A stretch of 64,000 bases of DNA from Massilia rubra (GTDB lineage: Bacteria > Pseudomonadota > Gammaproteobacteria > Burkholderiales > Burkholderiaceae_D). The translations under genes were made by a program, and so were the position numbers. The notes under the pieces are model-generated. The model did not search any database and was not told the DNA's origin. It saw only the letters and a program-made list of their open reading frames with translations. The stretch is from contig NZ_VUYU01000003.1 of assembly GCF_011682065.1 (NCBI RefSeq), positions 343,956 through 407,955 of the forward strand, read 5' to 3'. Shown here in pieces: positions 52,616 to 62,251 of the stretch; position 1 is the stretch's first letter; every line of letters begins with the position of its first letter.

Positions 52616-53341
52616 ATGATAAAAATTCACAATATCAGCAAATGGTACGGCAAGTTCCAGGTGCTCACCGAGTGCACCACGCAGGTCAGCAAAGGCGATG
52701 TGATGGTCATCTGCGGCCCCTCGGGTTCCGGCAAGTCGACCCTCATCAAGACCGTCAACGGCCTTGAGCCGTTCCAGAAGGGGGGCATCAGCGTGGACGG
52801 CGTGGCAGTGGGCGACCCGAAAACCAATTTATCCAAGCTGCGCGCGCGGATCGGGATGGTGTTCCAGAATTTCGAGCTGTTCCCGCATTTGTCGATCCGG
52901 GAAAACCTGACCATCGGGCAGGTCAAGGTGCTGGGGCGCAGCGCCGACGAGGCCAACGCCAAGGGCCTGAAGTACCTGCACCGGGTCGGCCTGCTGGAGC
53001 AGCAGGATAAATTTCCGGGCCAGCTGTCGGGCGGCCAGCAGCAGCGCGTGGCCATTGCCAGGGCCTTGTCGATGGATCCGATCGCGATGCTGTTCGACGA
53101 GCCCACCTCCGCGCTCGACCCCGAAATGATCAACGAAGTTCTCGACGTGATGGTCGGCCTGGCGCAGGAGGGGATGACGATGATGGTGGTCACCCACGAA
53201 ATGGGTTTCGCCAAGCGGGTGGCCAACCGCATCGTCTTCATGGACCAGGGGAAGATCATCGAGGACTGCACCAAGGACGAGTTCTTCGGCACCCGGCGCT
53301 CGGACCGCGCGCACGACTTCCTGGCCAAGATCATCCACTAA
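52616..53341 (+). CDS. gltL: Glutamate/aspartate ABC transporter ATP-binding protein GltL
   Basis: 241 residues. Walker [11 protein letters not shown]-loop [12 protein letters not shown], signature [15 protein letters not shown], Walker [15 protein letters not shown] and H-loop VTHEMGFAK are intact. It powers the GltIJK transporter. TTGGAGAAG lies nine bases before ATG 52616; 23 bases separate it from gltK. Confidence 0.93.
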   Translation: MIKIHNISKWYGKFQVLTECTTQVSKGDVMVICGPSGSGKSTLIKTVNGLEPFQKGGISVDGVAVGDPKTNLSKLRARIGMVFQNFELFPHLSIRENLTIGQVKVLGRSADEANAKGLKYLHRVGLLEQQDKFPGQLSGGQQQRVAIARALSMDPIAMLFDEPTSALDPEMINEVLDVMVGLAQEGMTMMVVTHEMGFAKRVANRIVFMDQGKIIEDCTKDEFFGTRRSDRAHDFLAKIIH

Positions 53342-53379
53342 AAAACACTACCTTCAAACTACAACAACGGAGCCGCCGC

Positions 53380-54666
53380 ATGACACGCCAGCACGACATT
53401 CCATCCTACCTCGTCCCCAAGGAAAACAACCCCTGGAGCGTTTACCTAGAACAGATCGACCGCGTTACGCCGCACCTTGGTTCACTGGCGCGCTGGGTCG
53501 AGACGCTCAAGCGGCCCAAGCGCATCCTGGTGGTCGACGTACCGATCGAGCGCGACGACGGTACCATCGCCCACTTCGAGGGCTACCGCGTACAGCACAA
53601 TATGTCGCGCGGCCCCGGCAAGGGCGGCGTGCGCTTCCACCAGGACGTGACGCTGTCGGAAGTGATGGCGCTGTCGGCATGGATGACGGTCAAGAACGCC
53701 GCCGTCAATGTGCCGTACGGCGGCGCCAAGGGCGGGATCCGGGTCGACCCGAGGACGCTGTCGCAGGGCGAACTGCAGCGCATGACGCGCCGCTATACCA
53801 GCGAGATCGGCATCATCATCGGGCCGAACAAGGACATTCCCGCGCCCGACGTGAACACCAACGAGCAGACCATGGCGTGGATGATGGACACCTACTCGAT
53901 GAACCAGGGCAGCACGGCGACCGGCGTGGTGACGGGCAAGCCGATTTCGCTGGGCGGCAGCCTGGGACGGCGCGACGCCACCGGGCGCGGCGTGTACGTC
54001 GCCGGCTGCGAGGCTGCCGTCAAGTGCGGCATGCGGATCGAGGGCGCAAGGGTCGCGGTACAGGGCTTCGGCAATGTGGGCGGGATCGCCGCGCGCTTGT
54101 TTTCGGAGGCCGGCGCGCTGGTGGTGGCGGTGCAGGACCACGGCGGCACCATCGTGCATGACGGCGGCTTGGACGTGGCGGCCTTGCTGGCGTACGTGGC
54201 GCAGACGGGCAGCGTGGTGGGCTTTGCCGGCGCCGAGGACAGCATTGCGCCGGAGCGCTTCTGGAGCGTCGCTTGCGACATCCTGATTCCGGCCGCGCTG
54301 GAGCAGCAGATCACCAAGGATAACGCCGGCCAGATTCGCGCGCGCATCATCCTTGAGGGCGCCAACGGACCGACCACGCCGGAGGCCGACGACATCCTGC
54401 GCGAGAACGGCGTGCTGGTGGTGCCGGACGTGATCGCCAACGCGGGCGGCGTCACGGTCAGCTACTTTGAATGGGTGCAGGACTTCTCGAGTTTTTTCTG
54501 GAGCGAGGAAGACATCAACGCCCGCCTGACGCGCATCATGCGCGATGCGTTCGCAGCCATCTGGCAGGTGGCGCAGGACAAGGACGTGTCGCTGAGGACG
54601 GCCGCGTTCGTCGTGGCGTGCACGCGCGTGCTGCAGGCGCGCGAGGTGCGCGGCTTGTATCCGTGA
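53380..54666 (+). CDS. gdhA: Glutamate dehydrogenase
   Basis: 428 residues. It oxidises glutamate to 2-oxoglutarate and ammonia (or the reverse) with NAD(P). Substrate region [13 protein letters not shown] with catalytic Lys, the conserved [16 protein letters not shown] loop, and the dinucleotide fold [11 protein letters not shown] are visible, as is the [10 protein letters not shown] segment. CGGAG lies nine bases before ATG 53380. It ends the transport operon and gives the metabolic outlet for imported glutamate. Leu/Val dehydrogenases share the fold, but length and motifs fit Glu dehydrogenase of the 420-residue class. Confidence 0.92.
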   Translation: MTRQHDIPSYLVPKENNPWSVYLEQIDRVTPHLGSLARWVETLKRPKRILVVDVPIERDDGTIAHFEGYRVQHNMSRGPGKGGVRFHQDVTLSEVMALSAWMTVKNAAVNVPYGGAKGGIRVDPRTLSQGELQRMTRRYTSEIGIIIGPNKDIPAPDVNTNEQTMAWMMDTYSMNQGSTATGVVTGKPISLGGSLGRRDATGRGVYVAGCEAAVKCGMRIEGARVAVQGFGNVGGIAARLFSEAGALVVAVQDHGGTIVHDGGLDVAALLAYVAQTGSVVGFAGAEDSIAPERFWSVACDILIPAALEQQITKDNAGQIRARIILEGANGPTTPEADDILRENGVLVVPDVIANAGGVTVSYFEWVQDFSSFFWSEEDINARLTRIMRDAFAAIWQVAQDKDVSLRTAAFVVACTRVLQAREVRGLYP

Positions 54667-54744
54667 GGGACTGAGGGGACAGTCTGCGTCGGCGGCGCCA
54701 TGTATCCCGAATGCCGTGGCGCCGATCCAAAACCTCACTGACGG

Positions 54745-54772
54745 GGGAAGTGCTCCAGGAGCACTTCCCTTT
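54745..54772 (+). terminator. Rho-independent terminator after gdhA
   Basis: GGGAAGTGCTCC (54745-54756) pairs with GGAGCACTTCCC (54758-54769), a perfect 12-base inverted repeat followed by TTT. It lies 78 bases after the gdhA stop and 12 bases before the end of the converging TonB receptor gene, so it may stop transcripts from both sides. Confidence 0.8.
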
Positions 54773-54784
54773 GTTCAAAGTACT

Positions 54785-57634
54785 TTAGAAGCTAACGCCG
54801 CCAGTGACGTAGAACTGACGCCCCAACGGATTCGCATAGCGCGCGTCGAATCCCGCTTGATTTCCGCCGCCCGCAGTACGAATACTGAGAGGTGGTTCTG
54901 CATCAAACACATTACGAATGCCCAGGGAAATGCCCAGGTTAGCGTATTGTTTCAGCTGGATTCGCGTTTGCCAGTCAACGGTCGTGAACGCTTTGACGTC
55001 ACGTGTGAGACCGGTGAACCCGACCGGCAAGGTGCCGTCATCGTTGACCAGCTTTAAGGCGTTGTCGTCCGCCGTCAACACCTGGTCGTGATAACCGGAG
55101 CGGAAATTGATCGCCAAGGTGTTGGTGTAGGTATCACGACTGGCCCAGCTGGCCGACAGCCGCGAAACAATGCGCGCGGTGACGTTGTTGTATGCGTCAA
55201 ACCGGCCAACGCTGCTTTCCGTGGGCGATCCAGGCACGTCGACCTCGGATTTCAACATGTAGGTTCCGTTCCACTTGAAGTCGAACTTGCCCACGCCGGT
55301 TTTCATTGAATACGAGTTGTCCCAGTCAATCCCGCGGTAGCGCGCCGCGGCCAGGTTAAAGGTCGGAAGAAGTGTGACCAGCTTGTTGGCGCCGATACCC
55401 TGGTCATAGACAACGGAGAAATTATTGTTGAATTTGGCCGGATCTGCGAAGGGAAACTGTTCCGGAAGGGTCGTCAGCTGGTCCTTCATGTTCACCGACC
55501 ACAAATCCAGGCCGAGCGACAAGCTCTTGACCGGATCGAATCGCACACCCACTGCGTATTGCTTAGACGTCTCAGGCCGCAAGCCACTTTCCCCGGAGAG
55601 GTTATTTCCACCCGAGAGCAAGTACTGCTGCGTCGTTCCCGTACAGTACGCCGCGCGAGGATCCGGGGATTTGACAGGGCAAGCATAAGCCCCGGACGTA
55701 TTGCCGGCCTGAACGGTCGGGGAAGCGATCGAGTCCATATTCGCCACCTTGAAGCCCGTCCCATACGATCCCCTGAGCAGCAAATTCTCGACGGGAGTGA
55801 AGCGGAAAGCGAGCTTGTAGGTCGCCTTCTTGTTGGAATTGCCCTGTTCCGCTGGAGCCAGCAGCTTCCCGTCCGAGGGATCGAAGACCATGCGGTTTTT
55901 CACGGCCGAATACGCATCGTAGCGGGCTGCGGCCGTCACTTCCAAGGTCTTCAACACTGGCGTCATCCACTCGGCTGACGCGCCCCAGTTGTTGCGCTTG
56001 GCCGCGACAGGCAGGTGATCGGCCGAGTCACCCAAAGGGGTGTCGGTAAAATTGGGCTGTTGCGCGTTCGCCCCCTGCGAGATTGGACTCGGCATGAAAT
56101 TGTAACGTTGCTGCGAATAGTCACCGCTGAGCGCCAACTGGGAAGTACCACCAGGTGCGTCGAACAATGCGTGGCTGAGCGTCCCGCTAATCCTGTCCAG
56201 TTTTACTTCGGTCTTGTTTTCGTTGGTATGCAAAATTGCCGGCGCCAGAACAGCAGCCGAACTACCCGATGGACCGAATGGATTGAACTTGCCGGAAGCG
56301 ACAATATCGTTATAGGCATTCTTGCTCAGGAAGCCGTCCACAAAATTGGATTCCTGACTATTCTCGGAGTGCGTAAACGATGCCGAGTAATCGAAGCCAT
56401 TCTTCACGCCTGAAGCGCCAAAGGCGAGATGCTTTGCATCTGTCACATAGTCTCTGGTCCTGCCTCCGGCGTCCGTGAACCGGATATTCATCGAAGCGGA
56501 TGCCACGTCGCCTGGCGAGACGCCAATCTTATCAAGATACGGCACCACTTCATTGGCATACAGAGCCCCGGTCAACGGCAGACTCAGGCGCTGGGCAGCG
56601 GGCGCATAGCGCGCCGTCTGCTTGTATTTTGAGAGCACCAGCTCACCAAACACATTCAGGTCAGGATTGAGCTTCATGTTGAACGACGAGAAGATACTGT
56701 CCCGCTCAGACTTCGGAACCAGCTGCACAGTCCCCGCGTAGTCGTACCAGCACGACTTGTCCTCCGCCGTGCCAACAAATGCGGTGTCAGGAGCGCAGGC
56801 GCCGGTTTTATAGTAGGCAGGCGAGAAGATCTTCACCGTCTTGTCCTTGAGGCTCAACGTGGCCGACGCCGGTGCGGTATTGGCCGCCAGAAGGTAAGTG
56901 GAATACGTCTTTCCGTTTTCGTTAAAGCGCCTCAGCCCGGTTTTTGCGAAATCACGATCCTTCGCATTGAGTTCACGTTGAGCGTCATGCGCGTACGTCA
57001 CCAGGAAGTTGTAGCCATCCTTGTCGAGGTCGCCGAACCCTTTGGATAGCGAGAAATTGGCGTTTGCTCCACCCTTTTTTCCTGGGCGATTCGCGCCAGC
57101 ATCAAATCGGAAATCCTGCTGGTTCTTTTTCAGAATGAAATTGATGACGCCCGCAATGGCATCGGACCCGTATAAGGTTGAAGCACCGTCAGTCAGAATT
57201 TCCACGCGCTCGACTGCGCTCATCGGAATGCTGGCAAGGTTAACGGCGCTGCCCGATCCGTAGGACGCGATCCGGCGACCATTGAGCAATACCAGCGTAT
57301 AAGCGGCTCCGATACTGTGGATCGAGGCGTTTTGAACACCGCCGCCGCCGCCGTTGACGGACTCCGACGCAGTGGTAAAGCCCTGCATCGATGAGAGCGA
57401 CTGAACGAGCTCTTCAACGCTTTTGGCGCCAGTTTTTTGAATATCCGCCGCGCTCAAAAACTGAACTGGCAGCGCCCCTTCCTTGGCGATGCGTTTGATC
57501 GCCGAGCCAGTGATTTCCACTCGCTGTAATCCTGCCTCCTGAGCGTTAGCGCTCAGGCAAAGTGCAGTACTGCCGCCGATCAGACCTGTCATACATAGAA
57601 GTCGTATCGCTGCACAAATCGATTTCTCTTTCAC
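54785..57634 (-). CDS. TonB-dependent outer-membrane receptor
   Basis: 949 residues, GTG start with GGGGAG upstream. Signal peptide ends at NAQEAG. The plug domain (about 35-160) shows KRIAKEGALPVQFLSAADIQKTG, SIHSIGAAYTLVLLNGRRIASYG, and PMSAVERVEILTDGASTLYGSDAIAGVINFILK, the standard plug motifs. The 22-strand barrel ends NPLGRQFYVTGGVSF with C-terminal Phe. Size and style match the large receptors that take up glycans, peptides or iron complexes using TonB energy. No partner sugar or iron genes are adjacent. The codon use is slightly less GC-rich than the upstream genes. Confidence 0.92.
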   Translation of the reverse strand: MKEKSICAAIRLLCMTGLIGGSTALCLSANAQEAGLQRVEITGSAIKRIAKEGALPVQFLSAADIQKTGAKSVEELVQSLSSMQGFTTASESVNGGGGGVQNASIHSIGAAYTLVLLNGRRIASYGSGSAVNLASIPMSAVERVEILTDGASTLYGSDAIAGVINFILKKNQQDFRFDAGANRPGKKGGANANFSLSKGFGDLDKDGYNFLVTYAHDAQRELNAKDRDFAKTGLRRFNENGKTYSTYLLAANTAPASATLSLKDKTVKIFSPAYYKTGACAPDTAFVGTAEDKSCWYDYAGTVQLVPKSERDSIFSSFNMKLNPDLNVFGELVLSKYKQTARYAPAAQRLSLPLTGALYANEVVPYLDKIGVSPGDVASASMNIRFTDAGGRTRDYVTDAKHLAFGASGVKNGFDYSASFTHSENSQESNFVDGFLSKNAYNDIVASGKFNPFGPSGSSAAVLAPAILHTNENKTEVKLDRISGTLSHALFDAPGGTSQLALSGDYSQQRYNFMPSPISQGANAQQPNFTDTPLGDSADHLPVAAKRNNWGASAEWMTPVLKTLEVTAAARYDAYSAVKNRMVFDPSDGKLLAPAEQGNSNKKATYKLAFRFTPVENLLLRGSYGTGFKVANMDSIASPTVQAGNTSGAYACPVKSPDPRAAYCTGTTQQYLLSGGNNLSGESGLRPETSKQYAVGVRFDPVKSLSLGLDLWSVNMKDQLTTLPEQFPFADPAKFNNNFSVVYDQGIGANKLVTLLPTFNLAAARYRGIDWDNSYSMKTGVGKFDFKWNGTYMLKSEVDVPGSPTESSVGRFDAYNNVTARIVSRLSASWASRDTYTNTLAINFRSGYHDQVLTADDNALKLVNDDGTLPVGFTGLTRDVKAFTTVDWQTRIQLKQYANLGISLGIRNVFDAEPPLSIRTAGGGNQAGFDARYANPLGRQFYVTGGVSF

Positions 57635-58247
57635 GGGTGTCTCCCCAACATTTGGTTAGTTGATTTCTGAGTTTTTGTCCGGCTATGTCCGTCGGTATCT
57701 GGTGAACGGCATGCCGGGCTTATAGGTCTATGCAACATGCATATTTCGATCTCAAGCCGTTGCTCCGCTTGTACCAAGTAGCGTCGCGAATTGCGTGCTT
57801 TAAGCCGACTGGAACGCGCCATATCTGATGCATGTCGAAGCCGTGGTGACGAAACTAGCTTCGGCGAATCTAAGTACCCGCCCATAAATAACTGTGATTT
57901 TTGTCTTCCATAGCCGGCGCGCTGCGGCGTTGCCCTCCGCTCGCACTGCGTCGCGTCGGGCGCCTTGCATCGCATCCGGCTATGTTTGCCAAAACTCACA
58001 CCTATTTCTGCGCGGGTACTTAGCCTAACCAGATTGTTCATTTGTATCTATGCGTCTTTCGCCACGTACCGGCGCATAACGTACACAGATTTCCGAGCCA
58101 GGAAGTAAGCGCTCTACCTAAGGTTGCCGCCAGCATGTGCTGGCGCACCCATTGCCACGAGTCCGAACGGACTGGCCGCAGGGTAGGCACGGCTCGGCGC
58201 ATTTGACTGGACCGCCGGCCGGCTAGCGCCTAAGGTGACCCTTCCAG
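57635..58247. other. Intergenic stretch with palindromic element and gene debris
   Basis: 613 bases without an intact gene. It holds copy 2 of the palindromic element (57870-58023); the rest shows no gene that I can support. It joins the TonB receptor to the S41 fragment and marks the start of the mosaic region. Confidence 0.5.
57870..58023. repeat. 154-base palindromic element, copy 2
   Basis: Perfect 12-base inverted termini CTAAGTACCCGC (57870-57881 and, inverted, 58012-58023) continue as imperfect arms of about 30 bases. The inner sequence, read on the minus strand, contains CGACGCAGTGCGAGC and GGGCAACGC, also found inside copy 1 at 43836-43996. The two copies are related in sequence and orientation-reversed. 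No target-site duplication is clear. Confidence 0.8.
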
Positions 58248-58580
58248 ACCCTGAAGCGCGGGATGGTGGTCGGCGAAACCACCGGCGGCGGCACCAATCC
58301 CGTGAGCTGGTACGGCGTAGGGTACGGCATCGTGGTAGCGATCCCGATGGGGCGCGTGACCAACCCCATCACCAAAACCAGCTGGAATCACGTCGGCGTG
58401 AAACCCGACATCGCCGCGCCCACGGCGCAGACGCTGAAGACGGCGCATGTCGCCATTTTGCGCACGCTGGTGTCAGCGGCAAAGGAGGACGGCGAGCGTA
58501 CGAAACTGCAGCGCGTGCTGGCGATGGTGGAGAAGGGGGAGTCCGAGAAGCCGATTTACACGCTCAGGGGGGAGCGTTAA
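58248..58580 (+). pseudogene. 3' fragment of an S41 (tail-specific) peptidase gene
   Basis: Open frame for about 110 residues. It reads MVVGETTGGGTNPVSW, then GYGIVVAIPMGRVTNPITKTSWNHVGVKPDIAAP, which is the end of an S41/IRBP-type protease domain (Gly-rich VVGETTGGG, then P-I-T-K and GVKPD). The N-terminal two thirds, including the catalytic Ser and most of the PDZ/protease core, are missing. It begins abruptly after unrelated sequence, so it is a remnant cut by recombination. Confidence 0.75.
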
Positions 58581-58907
58581 GCGAAGGCGTGTGCGTACGC
58601 GATCCGCCTGCTCTGGTCGCCGGGCACGAGTGCGCCCAAGCGCGTCCGCACGCTACGCCACAGGCGCCGCGCACGTGCAGACCATTGTGAGAGGCCGGTT
58701 TCGATTGCGGGTTCAATTGGTGGTCGCAAGACTCTAACCCAAGTATCGCTCGACGCACTCCACGACATACTTGCGACAAAGTGCGCCCACACAAGCATAA
58801 TTTACACTATAGAATGATTCCGCTTCGGGGACACGCGGCAAGAGGCGTTAATTGGGCCCAGGTCGTAGCACCGCTATCGAAAAGAACGCTCACCAAGGGA
58901 TGCAACA
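58581..58907. other. Gene-free boundary region upstream of the TIR operon
   Basis: 327 bases. GC falls from high to moderate across it. The sequence TTTACACTATAGAATG (58801-58816) is AT-rich and may contain the operon promoter, but I cannot assign -35/-10 boxes with confidence. AAGGGA at 58895 is the ribosome site of the first TIR gene. Confidence 0.45.
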
Positions 58908-59678
58908 ATGTATCAGGGATTCAGTTTAGAGTTGAGCACAAGCAACTTAAGCACTTGGAACAGTGCGGATGTTTCGCAAACATTAAAACAAAAAACCCGT
59001 GACGGCATCCTACAATATTCCAAGCAGGGTACCGTGGATGCCAAAAAGTTGGAAGACGACTGGTTTGGAATCATCCAGGCTGATGTCTTCATTTCGCACT
59101 CACATGCAGATGAAAAATTGGCGTTGACCCTCGCCAATGGGCTAAAAGAAAAGCTAGGGCTAACTTGTTTTGTGGATTCATTCGTGTGGGGCTTTGCCGA
59201 CGAGCTGCTCAGGGAAATCGACGATGAATTTTGCTACAATGCAGACAAGAAGACCTACTCGTATGCGCAGCGAAACAAGTCGACCTCGCATGTACATCTG
59301 ATGCTTTGCGCGGCGCTGAACAAAATGATTGACCGGTGTGAGTCCGTCATTTTCCTCAATACGCCACGGTCTCTAATTACTTCGGCGTTCATGGGGAACG
59401 ACGCTAACCTCACTGCATCGCCATGGATTTATACTGAGTTAGTGGCGACGAAACTGATGAGAAGGACTGTTCCACATCGTGCTGGCGTACTTAAAAAAGC
59501 GATGGAATCGGTTGAAGCACGCAATTTACCCACCTTTGTGTACGAAGCACCTCTTTCGCACATGACTGCTCTTTCCGCACACGACTTGAAGAAGTGGGCG
59601 GCTTGCGGAGAAAAGGGCGGAGTCGCACTCGATAACCTGTACGACCGCTTCGGATTGAACGTCGATTTTTCTAAATGA
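58908..59678 (+). CDS. TIR-like domain protein (defence island gene 1)
   Basis: 256 residues. A ~55-residue N-terminal region of unknown role is followed by a TIR-like domain (about 58-185): ADVFISHSHADEKLALTLANGLKEKLGLTCFVDSF at its start and the candidate catalytic Glu177 in SPWIYTELVATK. Bacterial TIR proteins cleave NAD or make cyclic ADP-ribose signals in anti-phage systems such as Thoeris. The C-terminus (about 190-256) is not recognised. AAGGGA lies seven bases before ATG 58908. GC is clearly below the flanking core genes. First gene of a three-gene operon. Confidence 0.8.
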   Translation: MYQGFSLELSTSNLSTWNSADVSQTLKQKTRDGILQYSKQGTVDAKKLEDDWFGIIQADVFISHSHADEKLALTLANGLKEKLGLTCFVDSFVWGFADELLREIDDEFCYNADKKTYSYAQRNKSTSHVHLMLCAALNKMIDRCESVIFLNTPRSLITSAFMGNDANLTASPWIYTELVATKLMRRTVPHRAGVLKKAMESVEARNLPTFVYEAPLSHMTALSAHDLKKWAACGEKGGVALDNLYDRFGLNVDFSK

Positions 59679-59700
59679 CTAGGCCATTAGGTGAGTGAAG

Positions 59701-60849
59701 ATGACCCCTTTTTACGAACTTGCGATCTTCGGGGACATTCCGGCCGAGCTGCTCGATGAGCTGACTGCGGAGCTAACTGCCCGTCTCGGTGAGCTGTCAC
59801 TTACACTCGGCCAGGAAGTTTCCCTATTTGTCGGTCCTCCCTCAAAATTTGAGCCAATAGGGGACCGCTGCGGCTCCGCTCTCTGCTTTAAAATTCCGCA
59901 AGAAGAAGAGCAAAACGTTGCCAACTTGATGAGGCTGGGCATTGCGGTAGTCCCTGTCGCATCTACTTCCAAAGTGTTTTCTTCTGAGTTCCCAAACAGT
60001 GTTGGCCAACTCAACGGAATCGCATTAGACAAGCTCGGCGTCAAGGGCGCAGTCCTGGCCTTGATGGAATGCGCATCCTTGCTGCCAAGGCAGCGCAGCG
60101 TATTTCTGAGCTATCGTCGAGAGGAGTCCGCAGAGGCTGCGCTGCAGCTATACGCAGCACTGTCAGCGCGATTGTACGACGTGTTTCTGGATACGCATGA
60201 CATCCAACCCGGACGCCACTTTCAGGAAGTGCTTTGGCAGCGGCTGTGCGACTCCGACGTGCTGTTGTTCCTCGATACACCCGGATATTTTGAAAGCCGC
60301 TGGACCGATGCGGAGTTTGGTCGAGCGACCTGGCGTGGTATCCCACTTCTAAGAGCCGCGTGGCCCAAGGTAGCATTGAGCGCACGAGCACAGCTTGCCA
60401 CCTCGGTCGAGCTATCGGACAGCGATTTCACGGAGCAAAGTGGACACCTAACAGAGGCGGGCATTAAGCGAATTTGTGATGGCGTTGAGGAAACTCGAAC
60501 CCGCAGCGTTGCGGCACGTTTTCAGCAGTTAATTACCACGCTTCGCGCTTCTGTTGAACGGGGAAAGGGACACGTCGAAGGTCTTTCACTGCGTCGCAGT
60601 CTAATAGTAGCTACACCTAATGGAAAGCGTGTCGCCGTGTACCCTGCACTAGGCGTACCCACTTCCTATACACTCTACGACGCCACGCGCGACAACCATC
60701 CTGCCCCCGTCGCTGTAGTCTACGATGACGCCGGAGTTGATGAGCGCGAGTGGCGGGAGCACATGAACTGGATCACAGAATACGTTAAAGGCGCAGTACG
60801 ATTAGTGAGCAGCTACAAAGCGGGCTGGGATTTCTCTGACTGGAACTAG
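59701..60849 (+). CDS. TIR domain protein with extra N- and C-terminal domains (gene 2)
   Basis: 382 residues. Residues 1 to about 128 are an unknown alpha/beta domain (FGDIPAELLDELTAELTARLG, AVVPVASTSKVFSSEFP). The TIR domain spans about 132-250 (RSVFLSYRREES, then DVFLDTHDIQPGRHFQEVLWQRLCDSDVLLFLDTPGY, Glu205 in SRWTDAEFGRA). A further ~120-residue domain ends KAGWDFSDWN. The N-terminal domain could sense a phage or nucleotide signal. AGGTGA precedes ATG 59701; a GTG at 59695 is an alternative start. Twenty-two bases after gene 1 and one base before gene 3. Confidence 0.8.
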   Translation: MTPFYELAIFGDIPAELLDELTAELTARLGELSLTLGQEVSLFVGPPSKFEPIGDRCGSALCFKIPQEEEQNVANLMRLGIAVVPVASTSKVFSSEFPNSVGQLNGIALDKLGVKGAVLALMECASLLPRQRSVFLSYRREESAEAALQLYAALSARLYDVFLDTHDIQPGRHFQEVLWQRLCDSDVLLFLDTPGYFESRWTDAEFGRATWRGIPLLRAAWPKVALSARAQLATSVELSDSDFTEQSGHLTEAGIKRICDGVEETRTRSVAARFQQLITTLRASVERGKGHVEGLSLRRSLIVATPNGKRVAVYPALGVPTSYTLYDATRDNHPAPVAVVYDDAGVDEREWREHMNWITEYVKGAVRLVSSYKAGWDFSDWN

Positions 60850-60850
60850 A

Positions 60851-61438
60851 ATGAACGCGATTTTTCTGTCTGCTAGCATCCCAACGCCTGGGCGGGAGTT
60901 CTACGGCACCGCAGACCCACTGCAAATTCAATTGGCGATACGGGCGCTGCTGGCACTGACGCTGGGGAGGCGTCACATCGTATTTGGGGGTCATCCATCT
61001 ATCACCCCAATGATTGCGGCAGCCTGCGACAGCCTCGGGCTGCAATTTCTTAACTCTGTAACGTTGTATCAATCTCGCTTCTTCGCTAAGGACTTCCCCG
61101 CGGACAATCAGAGATTTGGCAACAAAGTCCTTGTCGAGGCGGGCGCCGACGCAAAGTCGAGTCTGGAAAGTATGCGGCGTACCATGTTCAGTTCACACGC
61201 TTATGATGGGGCAGTGTTCGTTGGTGGAATGAACGGCGTGCTCGAAGAGTATGAGCTCTTCCATAAAATTAATCCCAAGGCTGCTATCGTCCCGCTTGCA
61301 CAAACCGGTGCTGCCGCTTCCGCACTTTCTCAGAGTCTGGCGTCCGCCGGGCTCCGCGACTTTTCCGCAGCAAACTACACTCAGCGTTACATCGATGAGT
61401 TGGGAGTGTCCCCGGTCGAACCTCGAGTAGGGGCGTAG
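60851..61438 (+). CDS. SLOG-like Rossmann protein (gene 3)
   Basis: 195 residues. It begins NAIFLSASIPTPGREFYGTADP, then HIVFGGHPSITPMIAAA (about 43-57) and FVGGMNGVLEEYELF (about 123-137). This is the SLOG (Smf/DprA/LOG) fold, with the second site equivalent to the PGGxGTxxE loop of LOG proteins. Such domains bind nucleotides, including cyclic ADP-ribose signals made by TIR proteins in Thoeris (ThsA STALD domain), but here the SLOG stands alone with no fused effector. It starts one base after the TIR gene stop, so the two are translationally coupled. Confidence 0.75.
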   Translation: MNAIFLSASIPTPGREFYGTADPLQIQLAIRALLALTLGRRHIVFGGHPSITPMIAAACDSLGLQFLNSVTLYQSRFFAKDFPADNQRFGNKVLVEAGADAKSSLESMRRTMFSSHAYDGAVFVGGMNGVLEEYELFHKINPKAAIVPLAQTGAAASALSQSLASAGLRDFSAANYTQRYIDELGVSPVEPRVGA

Positions 61439-61530
61439 GGCAGCCGCTAGCCAGCCTCTGGACGGGTGTAGCAGCAGACTGGGAATTTCTTTATACACTT
61501 TTACCGGCAGAGCCAAGGCCTGAGCAGTTC

Positions 61531-62166
61531 TTAATATTGGGAGGTTGGTTCACGCCATGCACCCATGACTCGCGGACGGAACTCTGAGGCGTCTGCAGAT
61601 CGCCACCCCTGAAAACTTCTCTGATTGGGTGCCTCAAGAATAGTAATTCCCGTTGGTCCGACGACGACTGGGCGACGCAGAAATAGCTGGCCCTTTTCAT
61701 CGACCTCAATGTAAGGGTATAAGCCTAAGAACTCTCGGCTTCGATACTGCAAGGTTTTGTCGGCTAACACCGGCAATATCGCTACGTGCCCCTTGTTCCC
61801 GTCAAACCAGCCGAGTTCCCAGCACATCCACAGCGACTGGTCCGCCTGCTCTGTATCTAGAAACAACAAGGTATCGCATATCATCATTGCGCCGCGAACG
61901 AACGCCGCGTTCGCCGGTGAAACCTGCGAACGGCTTACCTCAGGGGCAGCAATCCAGTCGCAGAATACGCTGTACCCTTGTTCGACCAACAGGTCATAAA
62001 CTCCCAACACTATCTCTGCGTCACGTGTTGTCTGGGACAGGAAAATATCGAAGCGTGGTCGACGGACTGCGGCAAGATCGGTCAGAACATCTTGTGGGGT
62101 TTGGCCCGAGGATTTGGCTCGACGATGTGCTCGCGCTCGCACATCTGATTCCAGGATGAAAGTCAT
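61531..62166 (-). CDS. TIR-like domain protein (gene 5, reverse strand)
   Basis: 211 residues. After a ~37-residue N-terminus, FDIFLSQTTRDAEIVLGVYDLLVEQGYSVFCDW opens a TIR-like domain; Glu117 in SLWMCWELGW is the candidate catalytic residue (W-x-x-WELG pattern). The C-terminal ~70 residues read RRPVVVGPTGITILEAPNQ and are not recognised. It follows the ThsB-like gene at 62252 by 85 bases and converges on the SLOG gene 92 bases away. Low GC compared with core genes. Confidence 0.75.
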   Translation of the reverse strand: MTFILESDVRARAHRRAKSSGQTPQDVLTDLAAVRRPRFDIFLSQTTRDAEIVLGVYDLLVEQGYSVFCDWIAAPEVSRSQVSPANAAFVRGAMMICDTLLFLDTEQADQSLWMCWELGWFDGNKGHVAILPVLADKTLQYRSREFLGLYPYIEVDEKGQLFLRRPVVVGPTGITILEAPNQRSFQGWRSADASEFRPRVMGAWREPTSQY

Positions 62167-62251
62167 AGTTTGTTTGACAAACAGAACACAGACTCTAGGA
62201 AGCGCGGCGCGATACTCGCGCCCTCATCTTTTCTGATGGTTACTGAAGGCA

